From contig PHBZ01000019.1 in assembly GCA_002840755.1 (NCBI GenBank), positions 1-64,000 of the forward strand: a DNA stretch of 64,000 bases, given 5' to 3'. Positions 18,240 to 26,862 of this stretch are shown in pieces (positions within the stretch are counted from its first letter, which is position 1; the number at the start of each line of letters is the position of its first letter). The stretch is from Chloroflexi bacterium HGW-Chloroflexi-10 (GTDB lineage: Bacteria > Chloroflexota > Anaerolineae > Anaerolineales > Anaerolineaceae). The notes under the pieces are model-generated. The model worked only from the letters and a program-made list of their open reading frames with translations. It was not told the DNA's origin and did no database searches. Position numbers and translations under genes: made by a program.

Positions 18240-19103
18240 ATGCCCGACAATAAAGTTTCTGCTCTTATTGATATAAATGAATTAAAAAAATTACAAGAAA
18301 AACCACCTCTTTTTGCGCCTGGTGAACCTGAATTCTGGACTGACCCTTATATTTCAAAGCAAATGCTGGCTTACCATCTGGATCAAAACAGTGATGCTGC
18401 CAGTCGCAAGGGAGAAACCATTCAACGTACTGTTGATTGGATTGTAAGTTTCCTTGGGATAAAAGAAGGAAACAGCCTAATCGATTTAGGTTGCGGGCCA
18501 GGGCTTTATACCAGCCGATTTGCCAAATATGGTTTGAAAGTAACAGGGGTGGATTTTTCTCAGAATTCAATTAATTACGCTATCAATAGTGCTCATCAGC
18601 AGGGTCTGGAGATTACATATCGTTGCCAGGATTATCTGCAACTGACGGATGAAGCACAATATGATGCGGCATTGTTAATTTATGGTGATTTTTGTCCTCT
18701 ATCTCCGGAGAAGCGCACCACGCTACTTGCCAATGTTCAAAGATTGTTGAAACCAGGCGGTTTCTTTGTGCTTGATGTAACTACTCCGTTCTTACGTAAA
18801 TACGCAGGGTTGAAAAATGGCTGGTATGCTGCGGGGAGCGGTTTTTGGAAACCAACCGCACACCTGGTTCTGGAACAGGGTTTTGATTATGAAGGTGATG
18901 TCTACCTTGATCAATACATCGTTGTTGAAGAAAATGCTAAAGTTACTGTGTATCGTAACTGGTTTCAGGACTATACAGCAGATCGTATTCGGGCTGAGTT
19001 ACAATCCAATGGATTTCTTGTCCAAAGTATGTGGAGTGATCTCACCGGAACAGATTATCAACAGGAAAGCGAGTGGATCGGGGTTGTTGCTCGAAGAGTT
19101 TAA
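18240..19103 (+). CDS. Class I SAM-dependent methyltransferase
   Basis: 287 residues if it begins at 18240. The ATG at 18228 overlaps the GGAG that serves the second ATG, so the later start is preferred. Motif I is LIDLGCGPGLYTSRF, followed by VTGVDFSQNSI (motif II) and LKPGGFFVLDV. The N-terminal ~70 residues include FAPGEPEFWTDPYIS, seen in related Firmicutes and Chloroflexi enzymes. Substrate unknown. It converges with the broken lipoprotein gene. Confidence 0.88.
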   Translation: MPDNKVSALIDINELKKLQEKPPLFAPGEPEFWTDPYISKQMLAYHLDQNSDAASRKGETIQRTVDWIVSFLGIKEGNSLIDLGCGPGLYTSRFAKYGLKVTGVDFSQNSINYAINSAHQQGLEITYRCQDYLQLTDEAQYDAALLIYGDFCPLSPEKRTTLLANVQRLLKPGGFFVLDVTTPFLRKYAGLKNGWYAAGSGFWKPTAHLVLEQGFDYEGDVYLDQYIVVEENAKVTVYRNWFQDYTADRIRAELQSNGFLVQSMWSDLTGTDYQQESEWIGVVARRV

Positions 19104-19110
19104 TTAAGAA

Positions 19111-19758
19111 CTAAGGTGCACACGGGCCTATGATTGACACAATGTAATTTTTTAATTTTGGTTTGTCCAGTTCTATCCACTCACAATGCGGATTGGCATA
19201 TATCACAATAATCTCTGTGAGCCCACTCCAATAAGTGGTTTTGCCATCGTGCTGCGAATAATAATTCGTACAATTCAAAGGTTGATTTGTGTTGTTTTGA
19301 GAATAATAATTTATGGACCAGGTATTATCATTTTCTAAAATCCAGTGTTCAAACACCATTAATTCTGTATCGCTATTGTTGTTAAATTGAAATTCAGTAC
19401 AGCAGGAGAAATTATTCGGATTTGCCTTTCCAAATAATTCGCTGGTAATCTCATACTTCGCGCTGAACTGATCATCAGACGCCAAACAGGCTTCCAGAGG
19501 GCAAGGAGCAACACCTGGTGCATTAATGCAACGCACTCCGAATTGCTAAGCGTAATCCATAAGGCTGTTTGACTCGAGATCTTTTTCGTTTACAGATGGT
19601 TCAGCCCCAAGTATTTCCTCCTCTGAGTCCAAGCGGTGAATCCAGTATTCTGCTGAAAATAATTCGCAACCTATAACCAGAAAAAGCGCCCCAGCAAGGA
19701 TGATTAGAATGACAGTTTTGTTACCCTTGACAGAGAGAAGTTTCTCTGTATAATTCAA
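19111..19758 (-). pseudogene. Predicted lipoprotein gene interrupted by an in-frame TAG
   Basis: The upstream part (about 70 residues, starting near 19758) has a hydrophobic signal ending in LFLVIGC, a lipobox. It ends with MDYA and a TAG at 19546-19548. The same frame continues without break as QFGVRCINAPGVAPCP and on to a stop at 19111. The downstream part is about 145 residues with several Cys. No ribosome site precedes the GTG at 19536 inside the second half. This looks like one secreted protein broken by a single nonsense change, either real or a sequencing error. The start codon is uncertain: TTG at 19758 without a clear ribosome site. No family recognised. Confidence 0.6.
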
Positions 19759-19794
19759 ATTGATGAATGTAGAAATAGATTATAGGAGATCGAT

Positions 19795-20412
19795 ATGGAT
19801 AATGAAAAACAAATTCAAGAATTGTTGAATTTTTTCAAAGCATTGTCGGATGCCAACCGTTTGAAAATTATAGGTTTACTCGCTCAGCAGGATCTTTCTG
19901 TAGAGCAAATGGCTGAGATGCTGGGCGTTTCTGCTTCCACCGTTTCGCATCATCTTTCGCGGTTGAGTAAAGCCGGTCTGGTAAGTGCCAGAGCAGAGAG
20001 CTACTATAATATTTACCAACTTAATGTCGAGCGGTTGGAAAGCTTATCTAAAGAGCTGCTGGCAAAAGAGACACTGCCAGCGGTGACCGCAGAATTGGAC
20101 ATGGATGCGTATGATCAGAAAGTTGTCCGTAATTATTCTAGGCCGGATGGATCATTGAAAAGCATTCCTACCCAATTAAAGAAACTACAGGCGATATTGC
20201 GGTATGTAGTACGTGATTTTGCTACGGATGTGCGCTATAGTGAGAAAGAGGTAAATCAAATTCTGGAACGATACAATGAAGATTACGCCCAATTACGGCG
20301 CGAGCTGGTGGACTTTGGTTTTTTGGGAAGGGAAGGCGGTGGTGGATCTTACTGGTTGATCAATGTTCGCCCGCCTGAAATTCAATCCTTTAATGAAACT
20401 CCCGCAAATTAA
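19795..20412 (+). CDS. ArsR-family HTH regulator with C-terminal DUF2087
   Basis: 205 residues. Residues ~5-85 form an ArsR-type winged helix (FFKALSDANRLKIIGLLA and VSASTVSHHLSRLSKAGL). Residues ~115-190 match DUF2087, with RYSEKEVNQILERYNEDYAQLRRELVDFGFL. The known Cys metal-sensor motif of ArsR/SmtB is absent. Starts at 19795 after TAGGAG, divergent from the broken lipoprotein gene by about 36 bp, which it may regulate. Effector unknown. Confidence 0.87.
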   Translation: MDNEKQIQELLNFFKALSDANRLKIIGLLAQQDLSVEQMAEMLGVSASTVSHHLSRLSKAGLVSARAESYYNIYQLNVERLESLSKELLAKETLPAVTAELDMDAYDQKVVRNYSRPDGSLKSIPTQLKKLQAILRYVVRDFATDVRYSEKEVNQILERYNEDYAQLRRELVDFGFLGREGGGGSYWLINVRPPEIQSFNETPAN

Positions 20413-20432
20413 TATTTGCGGGAGTATTTCAA
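20398..20432 (+). terminator. Intrinsic terminator of the ArsR/DUF2087 gene
   Basis: ACTCCCGCAAAT (20398-20409) pairs perfectly with ATTTGCGGGAGT (20414-20425), followed by ATTTC. The stop codon of the gene lies in the loop. Confidence 0.78.
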
Positions 20433-20469
20433 TTAAGCCGGGTAACTAGAGAAGATATGAATAAAGGGT

Positions 20470-20943
20470 TTAGTATGTTGGATTTTGCCGGCTGAACTCT
20501 ATCAAAACCTGATGCATGAAAGGTGTCCAAACTTCATCCGGCTGCCAGATGGAGAGCACATCCCAGTAGGCCTCCAGCGTAGGGGTACCCAGGCGCAGTA
20601 CACGGTAGAGGTACACGAAAGCTGAAACGCGCATATTAAGAACGCAATGAACAAATATCTTTTTGCCCTGGTGGCGCTGCATGTTTTCAAAGAAAAGCGC
20701 AACATCTGTGGTGCGTGGATCTTCCCAGATAACCGGAATATGAACATACTCCATACCCAAACTGGCGACCAATTCAGCTTCATCCTGCAGGGCATCCGGT
20801 GAATTTACCAGAGCGAGATTTATAACCACCTGGTAGCCCGCAGCGGCAATTTCTGAGAATTGCTGGCGGGTTGGCATTCCGGCTGTACCCAGATTGGGAG
20901 TGATCTGGTGAAAATTGGTTAAGGCATGCATATTGTGGTTCAT
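20470..20943 (-). CDS. Protein tyrosine phosphatase-like protein
   Basis: 157 residues. ITPNLGTAGMPTRQQF at the N-terminus and the active-site region FVHCVLNMRVSAF fit the PTP-like family related to BLH/DUF442. Cys and Arg are separated by four residues rather than the five of classical PTP loops, a spacing I recall for this family. The general acid is not certain. The ATG overlaps the TGA of the aldo/keto reductase gene (ATGA), so the two are translationally coupled. Substrate unknown. Confidence 0.78.
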   Translation of the reverse strand: MNHNMHALTNFHQITPNLGTAGMPTRQQFSEIAAAGYQVVINLALVNSPDALQDEAELVASLGMEYVHIPVIWEDPRTTDVALFFENMQRHQGKKIFVHCVLNMRVSAFVYLYRVLRLGTPTLEAYWDVLSIWQPDEVWTPFMHQVLIEFSRQNPTY

Positions 20944-21956
20944 GAAGAGCCGGCTAAAATCATTTCTATCTGATTAAGGACTTCTTTGGAAAAGTCTATC
21001 TTTTGGGTTCCAGCAACAATCTCTTCGATCTGACTGGGGCGGGAGGCGCCAATCAGCGCACTGGTTACTACCGGGTTACGGAGTGTCCAATTGATTGCCA
21101 GCTGTGCCAGGGAAAGACCATGATCCAAAGCAATCTGGTTTAAACGGCGGACCTGATCCATTTTGGGATCCGTGAGGTGCTCGGGTTTTAAGAAAGATGG
21201 TTTGGCCGCTCGTGAATCTTCGGGAATCCCGTTCAGATAGCGGTTAGTGAGCATTCCCTGCGCTAAAGGTGAAAAGACGATGCAGCCTACACCTTCTTCA
21301 TTCAGAACGTTGAGCAGTTCAGGTTCGATCCAGCGTTCAAACATATTGTATTTAGGTTGGTGGATGAGGCAGGGTGTACCCAGGCGTTCTAAAATACGGA
21401 TAGCTTGTTGAGTTTCAATGGGTCCGTAATTAGAAATACCGGCATATAAGGCTTTACCGCTGCGTACAATGTGATCAAGTGCACTCATACTCTCTTCGAG
21501 CGGCGTGTTGGGATCCGGGCGGTGATGGTAGAAAATATCTACATAATCCAGTCCCAGGCGTTTAAGGCTTTGATCCAGGCTGGAAACCAGGTATTTGCGT
21601 GAACCCCATTCGCCGTACGGGCCGGGCCACATGTAATAACCAGCTTTGGTAGAAATAATCATTTCGTCACGGTAAGGGCGAAAATCCTTTGCCAGGATTT
21701 GCCCAAACGTCTCTTCGGCGCTGCCAGGCGGAGGACCATAATTGTTGGCAAGGTCAAAATGGGTGATACCCAAATTAAACGCCGTACGCACCATAGCGCG
21801 GCAGTTTTCAAATATATCCACGCCGCTAAAATTATGCCACAGCCCAAGGGATATCAGGGGAAGTTGGATACCACTGCGTCCACAACGCCGATAGAGACTC
21901 TCTTGGTAACGTTCCGGATCGGGAATATATTCAGGTGAAACGGGTAAAACGGCCAT
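20940..21956 (-). CDS. Aldo/keto reductase (YghZ/Kv-beta-like)
   Basis: 338 residues with the TIM-barrel pattern of AKR family 14/6-like enzymes. HFDLANNYG holds the catalytic Asp and Tyr, ISTKAGY the Lys and FYHHRPD the His. GISNYGP and SALIGASRPSQI are NADPH-site features. Relatives reduce L-glyceraldehyde 3-phosphate or methylglyoxal. Starts at 21956 after AAGGAG and overlaps the next gene by four bases. Confidence 0.9.
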   Translation of the reverse strand: MAVLPVSPEYIPDPERYQESLYRRCGRSGIQLPLISLGLWHNFSGVDIFENCRAMVRTAFNLGITHFDLANNYGPPPGSAEETFGQILAKDFRPYRDEMIISTKAGYYMWPGPYGEWGSRKYLVSSLDQSLKRLGLDYVDIFYHHRPDPNTPLEESMSALDHIVRSGKALYAGISNYGPIETQQAIRILERLGTPCLIHQPKYNMFERWIEPELLNVLNEEGVGCIVFSPLAQGMLTNRYLNGIPEDSRAAKPSFLKPEHLTDPKMDQVRRLNQIALDHGLSLAQLAINWTLRNPVVTSALIGASRPSQIEEIVAGTQKIDFSKEVLNQIEMILAGSS

Positions 21957-21977
21957 TACGGCTCCTTTTCGATCAAT

Positions 21978-23300
21978 TTAGTTAGTAAGGCGTTGAAGCC
22001 CTTCCATATAAGCACGGATGCTGGGTAGACCGTTGAGCTTTTCGTAAAAGAAGTTGTTGACGATGTTGATAACTTCTTCGCGAGCGGCCTCTGCCTGTGG
22101 GGATAATTGTCCACGTTCGGCATCATCGCTCAGTAAACGCTTTAAGTTAAGCAGATAACGCACAATTTCCACTTCTTTTTCACCTTCAAGGGTCTCGATA
22201 ACAGCCAGGATTAATTTGTCGGTTTGTTCCAGCATAATATTGCTGTCGATTTCTGAACCGGGTTGAAAGCTTTCATCTATTGTTCGGATGAGTGACCACA
22301 CCTGGTACAGCATTGTGGTGGGCTCATCAAATAATTCGCGTAAATAGGCAGCTTCGTCATAACGCCCGGTTAGTCGAAAGATGTTATACATGCGTTTGGC
22401 AGCTTTTCCATAGTTGGGCGTTTTGGTTACGTACTTGTATACTTCTTTTTCGAGCTGACTGACATAGTCATCCAGGGCGTTGCCGGAAACATGTTTAACC
22501 AGTTTGCTGAAAATCGGGATCGATTGGGCATCCAGGTAAACTTCCTGAAAGAAAGAATCAAGGTAACCATCCAATGGGGTGATAGATCCGTCTGGTGATT
22601 CCCAGGTGACATCCAGCATGTTGCTGGCGTTGACCAGTTGTTTGCGTTGGGTATCAGCGACAATCCAATCCAATTTGCACCAACCCGGATTTTGTGCGGC
22701 TTCTTCCCAAGTGATACGAGTGGGCATGGAATTACGCAGTACTTCGATATAACCATCTTTTATCTCACCAGGCTGCCATGCAATGGGCGCGGTACTGTGT
22801 TCCAGTCTTCCGTTGCGAATTGCATCGAAAGGTAAGGAACCAAACTTAACCTCAATCAGACGATACCAATCACCTTCAATTGTCTGAAGTGCTTTTTCAC
22901 GCATCAGATCTCTCAGTATTGTGCAGGCATCACTGCGTGTCTCTGCGATAATATTGACGCGTTCAAAATAATCCGCATCACCGGGATAGGTTTGTATTTT
23001 GGATTGGGCAGCCGAGCCAGAAAGCGCCAACGCAGTTTCCACTTTTCCAGGTTGATCTTCAAATTCTACGAGTTTGCCGATTTTACGGAAATGAACCAGA
23101 TCTTTATCACTGAAATCCAGCAGGGAGACTTTGTGTCCAAAAATCCCACTGTGTTCATTCAGTACAATTGGTTCTGCTTGTTCGCCCTGCATGGCCGTAA
23201 GCCACTGTGCCGCGTCGTTTTCGTTCATTTCAATCCCCATACGTTGTGCGGATTGGACAATCTGCTGAAGCTGATCCGGCGTGTTCTGCTGAAAATCCAT
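21978..23300 (-). CDS. Uncharacterised protein with a nucleotidyltransferase-like motif
   Basis: 440 residues. Residues 94-113 contain SGSAAQSKIQTYPGDADYFE, which resembles a minimal nucleotidyltransferase signature (GS, then DxD within PGDxDxxE). The remainder is mostly helical by composition, with an acidic C-terminal third. A secretion signal and transmembrane segments are absent. Starts at 23300 after AGGAGA. It lies between ppk1 and the aldo/keto reductase on the same strand. The NTase idea is inferred from one motif only; poly(A) polymerase-like or protein-AMPylating activity would be possible. Confidence 0.6.
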   Translation of the reverse strand: MDFQQNTPDQLQQIVQSAQRMGIEMNENDAAQWLTAMQGEQAEPIVLNEHSGIFGHKVSLLDFSDKDLVHFRKIGKLVEFEDQPGKVETALALSGSAAQSKIQTYPGDADYFERVNIIAETRSDACTILRDLMREKALQTIEGDWYRLIEVKFGSLPFDAIRNGRLEHSTAPIAWQPGEIKDGYIEVLRNSMPTRITWEEAAQNPGWCKLDWIVADTQRKQLVNASNMLDVTWESPDGSITPLDGYLDSFFQEVYLDAQSIPIFSKLVKHVSGNALDDYVSQLEKEVYKYVTKTPNYGKAAKRMYNIFRLTGRYDEAAYLRELFDEPTTMLYQVWSLIRTIDESFQPGSEIDSNIMLEQTDKLILAVIETLEGEKEVEIVRYLLNLKRLLSDDAERGQLSPQAEAAREEVINIVNNFFYEKLNGLPSIRAYMEGLQRLTN

Positions 23301-23393
23301 AAATATCTCCTATCAGTCGGAAAATCTATTGTTGGGATAAAAGTGATAACACTATTGTAGCAATTGGGTCAAAAAAATCCAGCAAAGATATGG

Positions 23394-25541
23394 TTAACGA
23401 CGTTTATTGGTGCGCTCGATAAAAATTTCCTGAGCGTTACGGGTAGAACGTGCATTATGCGGTTTGATGCGGCTGTAGGTTCCGTCCGATTTCATTAGCC
23501 TGGCCTTGGTATTATCTGTCAGATACGTTTCCAGGATATCTTTACGAATTCTACGGATCATTTGGCGATCTTCCACCGGGAAGAGAATCTCCACACGTTG
23601 ATTGAGGTTGCGCGGCATCAGGTCGGCACTGCCCATATAGATCTCTTCATTGCCGTCATTGAGAAAGTAATATACGCGGCTATGCTCTAAAAAGCGTCCC
23701 AGAATACTGATTACCCGGATATTCTCACTGACACCTTTAATTCCCGGGCGCAGGCTGCAAATTCCACGGATGAGAAGATCGATTTTTACACCTGCCTGGG
23801 AAGCCTGGTAAAGTTTGCGGATGATCAGGGGATCCACCAGAGAATTCATTTTAAAGAGCAGATAAGCATCTTTGCCGTTTTTTTTGTTATCAATTTCTCG
23901 TTCGATCATATCGGTAAAGCGTTGGCGCATATTGATAGGCGCAATCAGTAATTTTCGATAATCCTTTTTGGAAGAGTAACCGGTGAGGTAATTAAACAGA
24001 TCGCTGGCATCGGCGCCAATTTCTTGATCTGCGGTGAACATACCCATATCTTCATATAAACTGGCAGTAATATGGTGGTAATTGCCAGTACCTAAATGGA
24101 TATATCGACGGATATGATCTCCTTCTCTGCGGACGACCAAAGCAATTTTACTGTGAGTTTTTAAGCCCACCAGGCCATAAGTTACATGAACCCCTTCCTG
24201 CTCCAACATACGTGCCCAACTGATGTTGCTTTCTTCGTCGAAACGCGCCTTCAATTCCACCAGAACCGCGATCTGCTTGCCATAATCACGACGGGCTTCC
24301 AGCAGCGTCTTAACAATGGGTGAGTTTTGACCGACCCGATAGAGTGTCATTTTGATGGTGAGAACATTGGGATCACGGGCTGCTGCGCGCAGAAAATCGA
24401 CTACTGGGGTAAAAGAATCATAAGGGTGATGTAAAAGAATATCGCTGGTACGAATGGCGGCAAAAATATAGCCTGGATCAAAACCTTCCTTTTGTCTTAA
24501 TTTTTCCGGAATTTGCTGATGAAAAGGTTGATCCTTAAGGTGAGGCAGCTCCAGACGATGTAAATCCATCAGACTGCGCATGCTTAATGGTAAATCCAAT
24601 GGGTATATATCCAGTATGTCCATATTGAGATTTTGCGCCAATAGTTCCTGTAAGTGGGTGGGCATATCTTTTTGCACCATTAAACGGACCACCTTGCCAA
24701 AACGCCGGTTGCGGACACTCTCTTCCATTACTTCCAAAAGATCAGAGGCTTCCAGTTCTTGAATCTCAAAATCAGCGTTGCGGGTAACATGAAAAGGATA
24801 AGCTTCCAAAATTTTCATGCCCGGAAACAGGGAATTCAGATTTTCTCTGATCAGATGGCTGAGCCACATAAAATAGTGATGGCGGGGTGCAGCACCATCA
24901 CGGCGGTAGCCACCGGAGGAGCGTTTGATGGGTACCAATTGAGGGAGGGATGAGGGAACTTTTACCCGGGCAAAATGTTCGTAGCCGCTTTCATCTTCAA
25001 TCGAAACAGCCAGGTTAAGGCTTAAGTTGGAGATGTGCGGGAAAGGATGTCCAGGGTCGAACGCCAGAGGAGTGAGGGTAGGGAAAACAGCCTCATGATA
25101 ATAATCGTTTACAAACTCTCGCTGCCGTTCTGATAGTTGACTGTATTGTAAAATATGGATGCCAGCTTTATCCAATAAGGGCAGCATTGTAGTAATCCAA
25201 TAATCCCGGCCCTCCTGCATTAATTTTCTGGCTATTTTGCGAATTTCAACCAGTTGTTGGTTGGGAGAGAGACCATCCTGACTGCGGTTAAACACACCTG
25301 CATCACGCTGCATGACCAGGCCACCCACCCGCACCATAAAAAATTCATCCAGGTTGGATCCCAGAATGGATAGAAATTTTACTCTTTCCAGCAAAGGGTT
25401 GCGTTCATCCTGAGCTTCTTCAAAGACCCGCCATTGAAATTCCAGCAGCCCCAATTCGCGGTTTACGTAGTATTTGGGGTTATCCAAATCTTCTATCAGA
25501 ACTGGGTTTTCCGCAGGTTTGCTGGAGATTTCGTCTGGCAT
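23394..25541 (-). CDS. ppk1: Polyphosphate kinase 1
   Basis: 715 residues, full family length. N domain: YYVNRELGLLEFQWRVFEEA and FLSILGSNLDEFFMVRVGGL. Catalytic region: HSKIALVVRREGDHIRRY with the autophosphorylated His near residue 460, then HLGTGNYHHITA. RGICSLRPGI and MGSADLMPRNLNQRVE complete the second phospholipase-D-like half. It makes polyphosphate from ATP. No phosphatase (ppx) or pho regulator is adjacent. Confidence 0.95.
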   Translation of the reverse strand: MPDEISSKPAENPVLIEDLDNPKYYVNRELGLLEFQWRVFEEAQDERNPLLERVKFLSILGSNLDEFFMVRVGGLVMQRDAGVFNRSQDGLSPNQQLVEIRKIARKLMQEGRDYWITTMLPLLDKAGIHILQYSQLSERQREFVNDYYHEAVFPTLTPLAFDPGHPFPHISNLSLNLAVSIEDESGYEHFARVKVPSSLPQLVPIKRSSGGYRRDGAAPRHHYFMWLSHLIRENLNSLFPGMKILEAYPFHVTRNADFEIQELEASDLLEVMEESVRNRRFGKVVRLMVQKDMPTHLQELLAQNLNMDILDIYPLDLPLSMRSLMDLHRLELPHLKDQPFHQQIPEKLRQKEGFDPGYIFAAIRTSDILLHHPYDSFTPVVDFLRAAARDPNVLTIKMTLYRVGQNSPIVKTLLEARRDYGKQIAVLVELKARFDEESNISWARMLEQEGVHVTYGLVGLKTHSKIALVVRREGDHIRRYIHLGTGNYHHITASLYEDMGMFTADQEIGADASDLFNYLTGYSSKKDYRKLLIAPINMRQRFTDMIEREIDNKKNGKDAYLLFKMNSLVDPLIIRKLYQASQAGVKIDLLIRGICSLRPGIKGVSENIRVISILGRFLEHSRVYYFLNDGNEEIYMGSADLMPRNLNQRVEILFPVEDRQMIRRIRKDILETYLTDNTKARLMKSDGTYSRIKPHNARSTRNAQEIFIERTNKRR

Positions 25542-25571
25542 ACAGGTCTCTCTTTCTAAAATTTGTGATTG

Positions 25572-26591
25572 TTATTTCATTTTACTAAAACTACCTGAGA
25601 CCATCAACAAGATTCCTAACGCCAATACAACCACCAGAATTACACCTACCGCGCGGTTGTCAAATAAAAAGTTGACGGCGGAAGGTTTTTCAGGCGTGGA
25701 AACAGCGGTAGGAATCATATCTTCTATGCTTCTGGTGTTTGTCGGGCGCGGTGTTTTAATCTTTGTGGGAGCAAGGGTTGAGGTGGGCCGCGATGTTGAT
25801 ACGATTTCCTCTGTTGCTGTCACCAATGGTGTTTCGCCTTCTGCCAGTGTAGGAGTTTGGGTGAACTGAGCTGCACTGATAAGCAATTTTTGGCCAACCT
25901 GAATGATAGGGTCATTAACGGCCAATCCATTCAGGCCGGTTATTACATCAATTTTGGTGTCATAAGCTATAGCAATACTCCACAAAGCCTGTCCACTGAG
26001 CACTTCGTGGATGATTGATCCATCAGGGTTGGGTGTGGCGATTTCCACGGGAATAATAAGTTGCGAAACGGCGGGGATGGTGGGCGCGGCGGTAGCGCCC
26101 GGGATGGGTGTTTTTACTAAATATCCGCCACTGGTATATGCTGCGTGCACAATGTACCATGTACGGCCATTTAAACTGGTGACACCCGCGCCAATATGGG
26201 TGTAGTTGGCATTGACCACCGGAATCATGTGAGCATCATCTGCCCACACCGCTTGAATTTCACCGATGCTCATAGGACCAATCGCAAAGTTTTCCGTAGC
26301 CCATGCCTTCGCGCCGCCTCCATATCCAGCAGCCTGAACACGCCCACTGACATCCCCAATATGCGCATGAATATCATTCACTGCCATGATGTCGGATGTT
26401 TGTTGGGCAGTATACATGAGGATGTTATCAATTTCCAGGGCAGGTAAACCCTGACCGGTGCGCATCCCATTAATCAAAGAGATTAATTCGCTTGCGGTTA
26501 CTTCGGTAAGCGGCGCTGCTTTAACCGAAAATACAGAAAGCGGTAGAGCAATTAAGGAGAAAAGGATTAAAATACAAATTATTTTTTTCAT
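25572..26591 (-). CDS. Secreted CAP-domain protein with LysM and C-terminal anchor
   Basis: 339 residues. Signal peptide (residues 1-25), then a CAP/SCP-like domain (about 35-155) with LINGMRTGQGLPAL and HAHIGDVSGRVQAAGY. A LysM-like segment follows (about 195-240: HEVLSGQALWSIAIAYDTKI), then a Thr/Pro-rich linker and one transmembrane helix near 315-335. It is probably a cell-surface protein tied to the envelope. CAP proteins have varied roles, and activity is unknown here. Confidence 0.82.
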   Translation of the reverse strand: MKKIICILILFSLIALPLSVFSVKAAPLTEVTASELISLINGMRTGQGLPALEIDNILMYTAQQTSDIMAVNDIHAHIGDVSGRVQAAGYGGGAKAWATENFAIGPMSIGEIQAVWADDAHMIPVVNANYTHIGAGVTSLNGRTWYIVHAAYTSGGYLVKTPIPGATAAPTIPAVSQLIIPVEIATPNPDGSIIHEVLSGQALWSIAIAYDTKIDVITGLNGLAVNDPIIQVGQKLLISAAQFTQTPTLAEGETPLVTATEEIVSTSRPTSTLAPTKIKTPRPTNTRSIEDMIPTAVSTPEKPSAVNFLFDNRAVGVILVVVLALGILLMVSGSFSKMK

Positions 26592-26796
26592 TTAAGTGTA
26601 TTATACCGAATACATATAAAAGTCCACAGGCTAGAATATATCATTTGATTGATAGGCGATAAGGATTATATAAGAATTAATCTTAAACTATAATGATTAA
26701 TCAACGAATTAGGCTAGTTTGTTTTTTAAAGTGGTTTATTTGCATACTTCTTGCACCTTATTTGTTTCTATTAATAATGCTTCATGCCAAGTTGAC

Positions 26797-26825
26797 TTGC
26801 CCAATTTACATTTTTTGTGCATAAT
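26797..26825 (+). promoter_or_regulatory. Possible promoter of the WD40 membrane protein
   Basis: TTGCCC (26797-26802), a 17-bp spacer and CATAAT (26820-26825), about 38 bp before the start at 26863. The match is moderate. Confidence 0.4.
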
Positions 26826-26862
26826 AATGGAAGTCAAACCTAGTTGAAAAGGGTAGGTGACC

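Noticed and set aside
19534..19548. TAG as a pyrrolysine or readthrough codon
   Set aside because: No pylT/pylS or readthrough structure is seen; a nonsense mutation or error is simpler.
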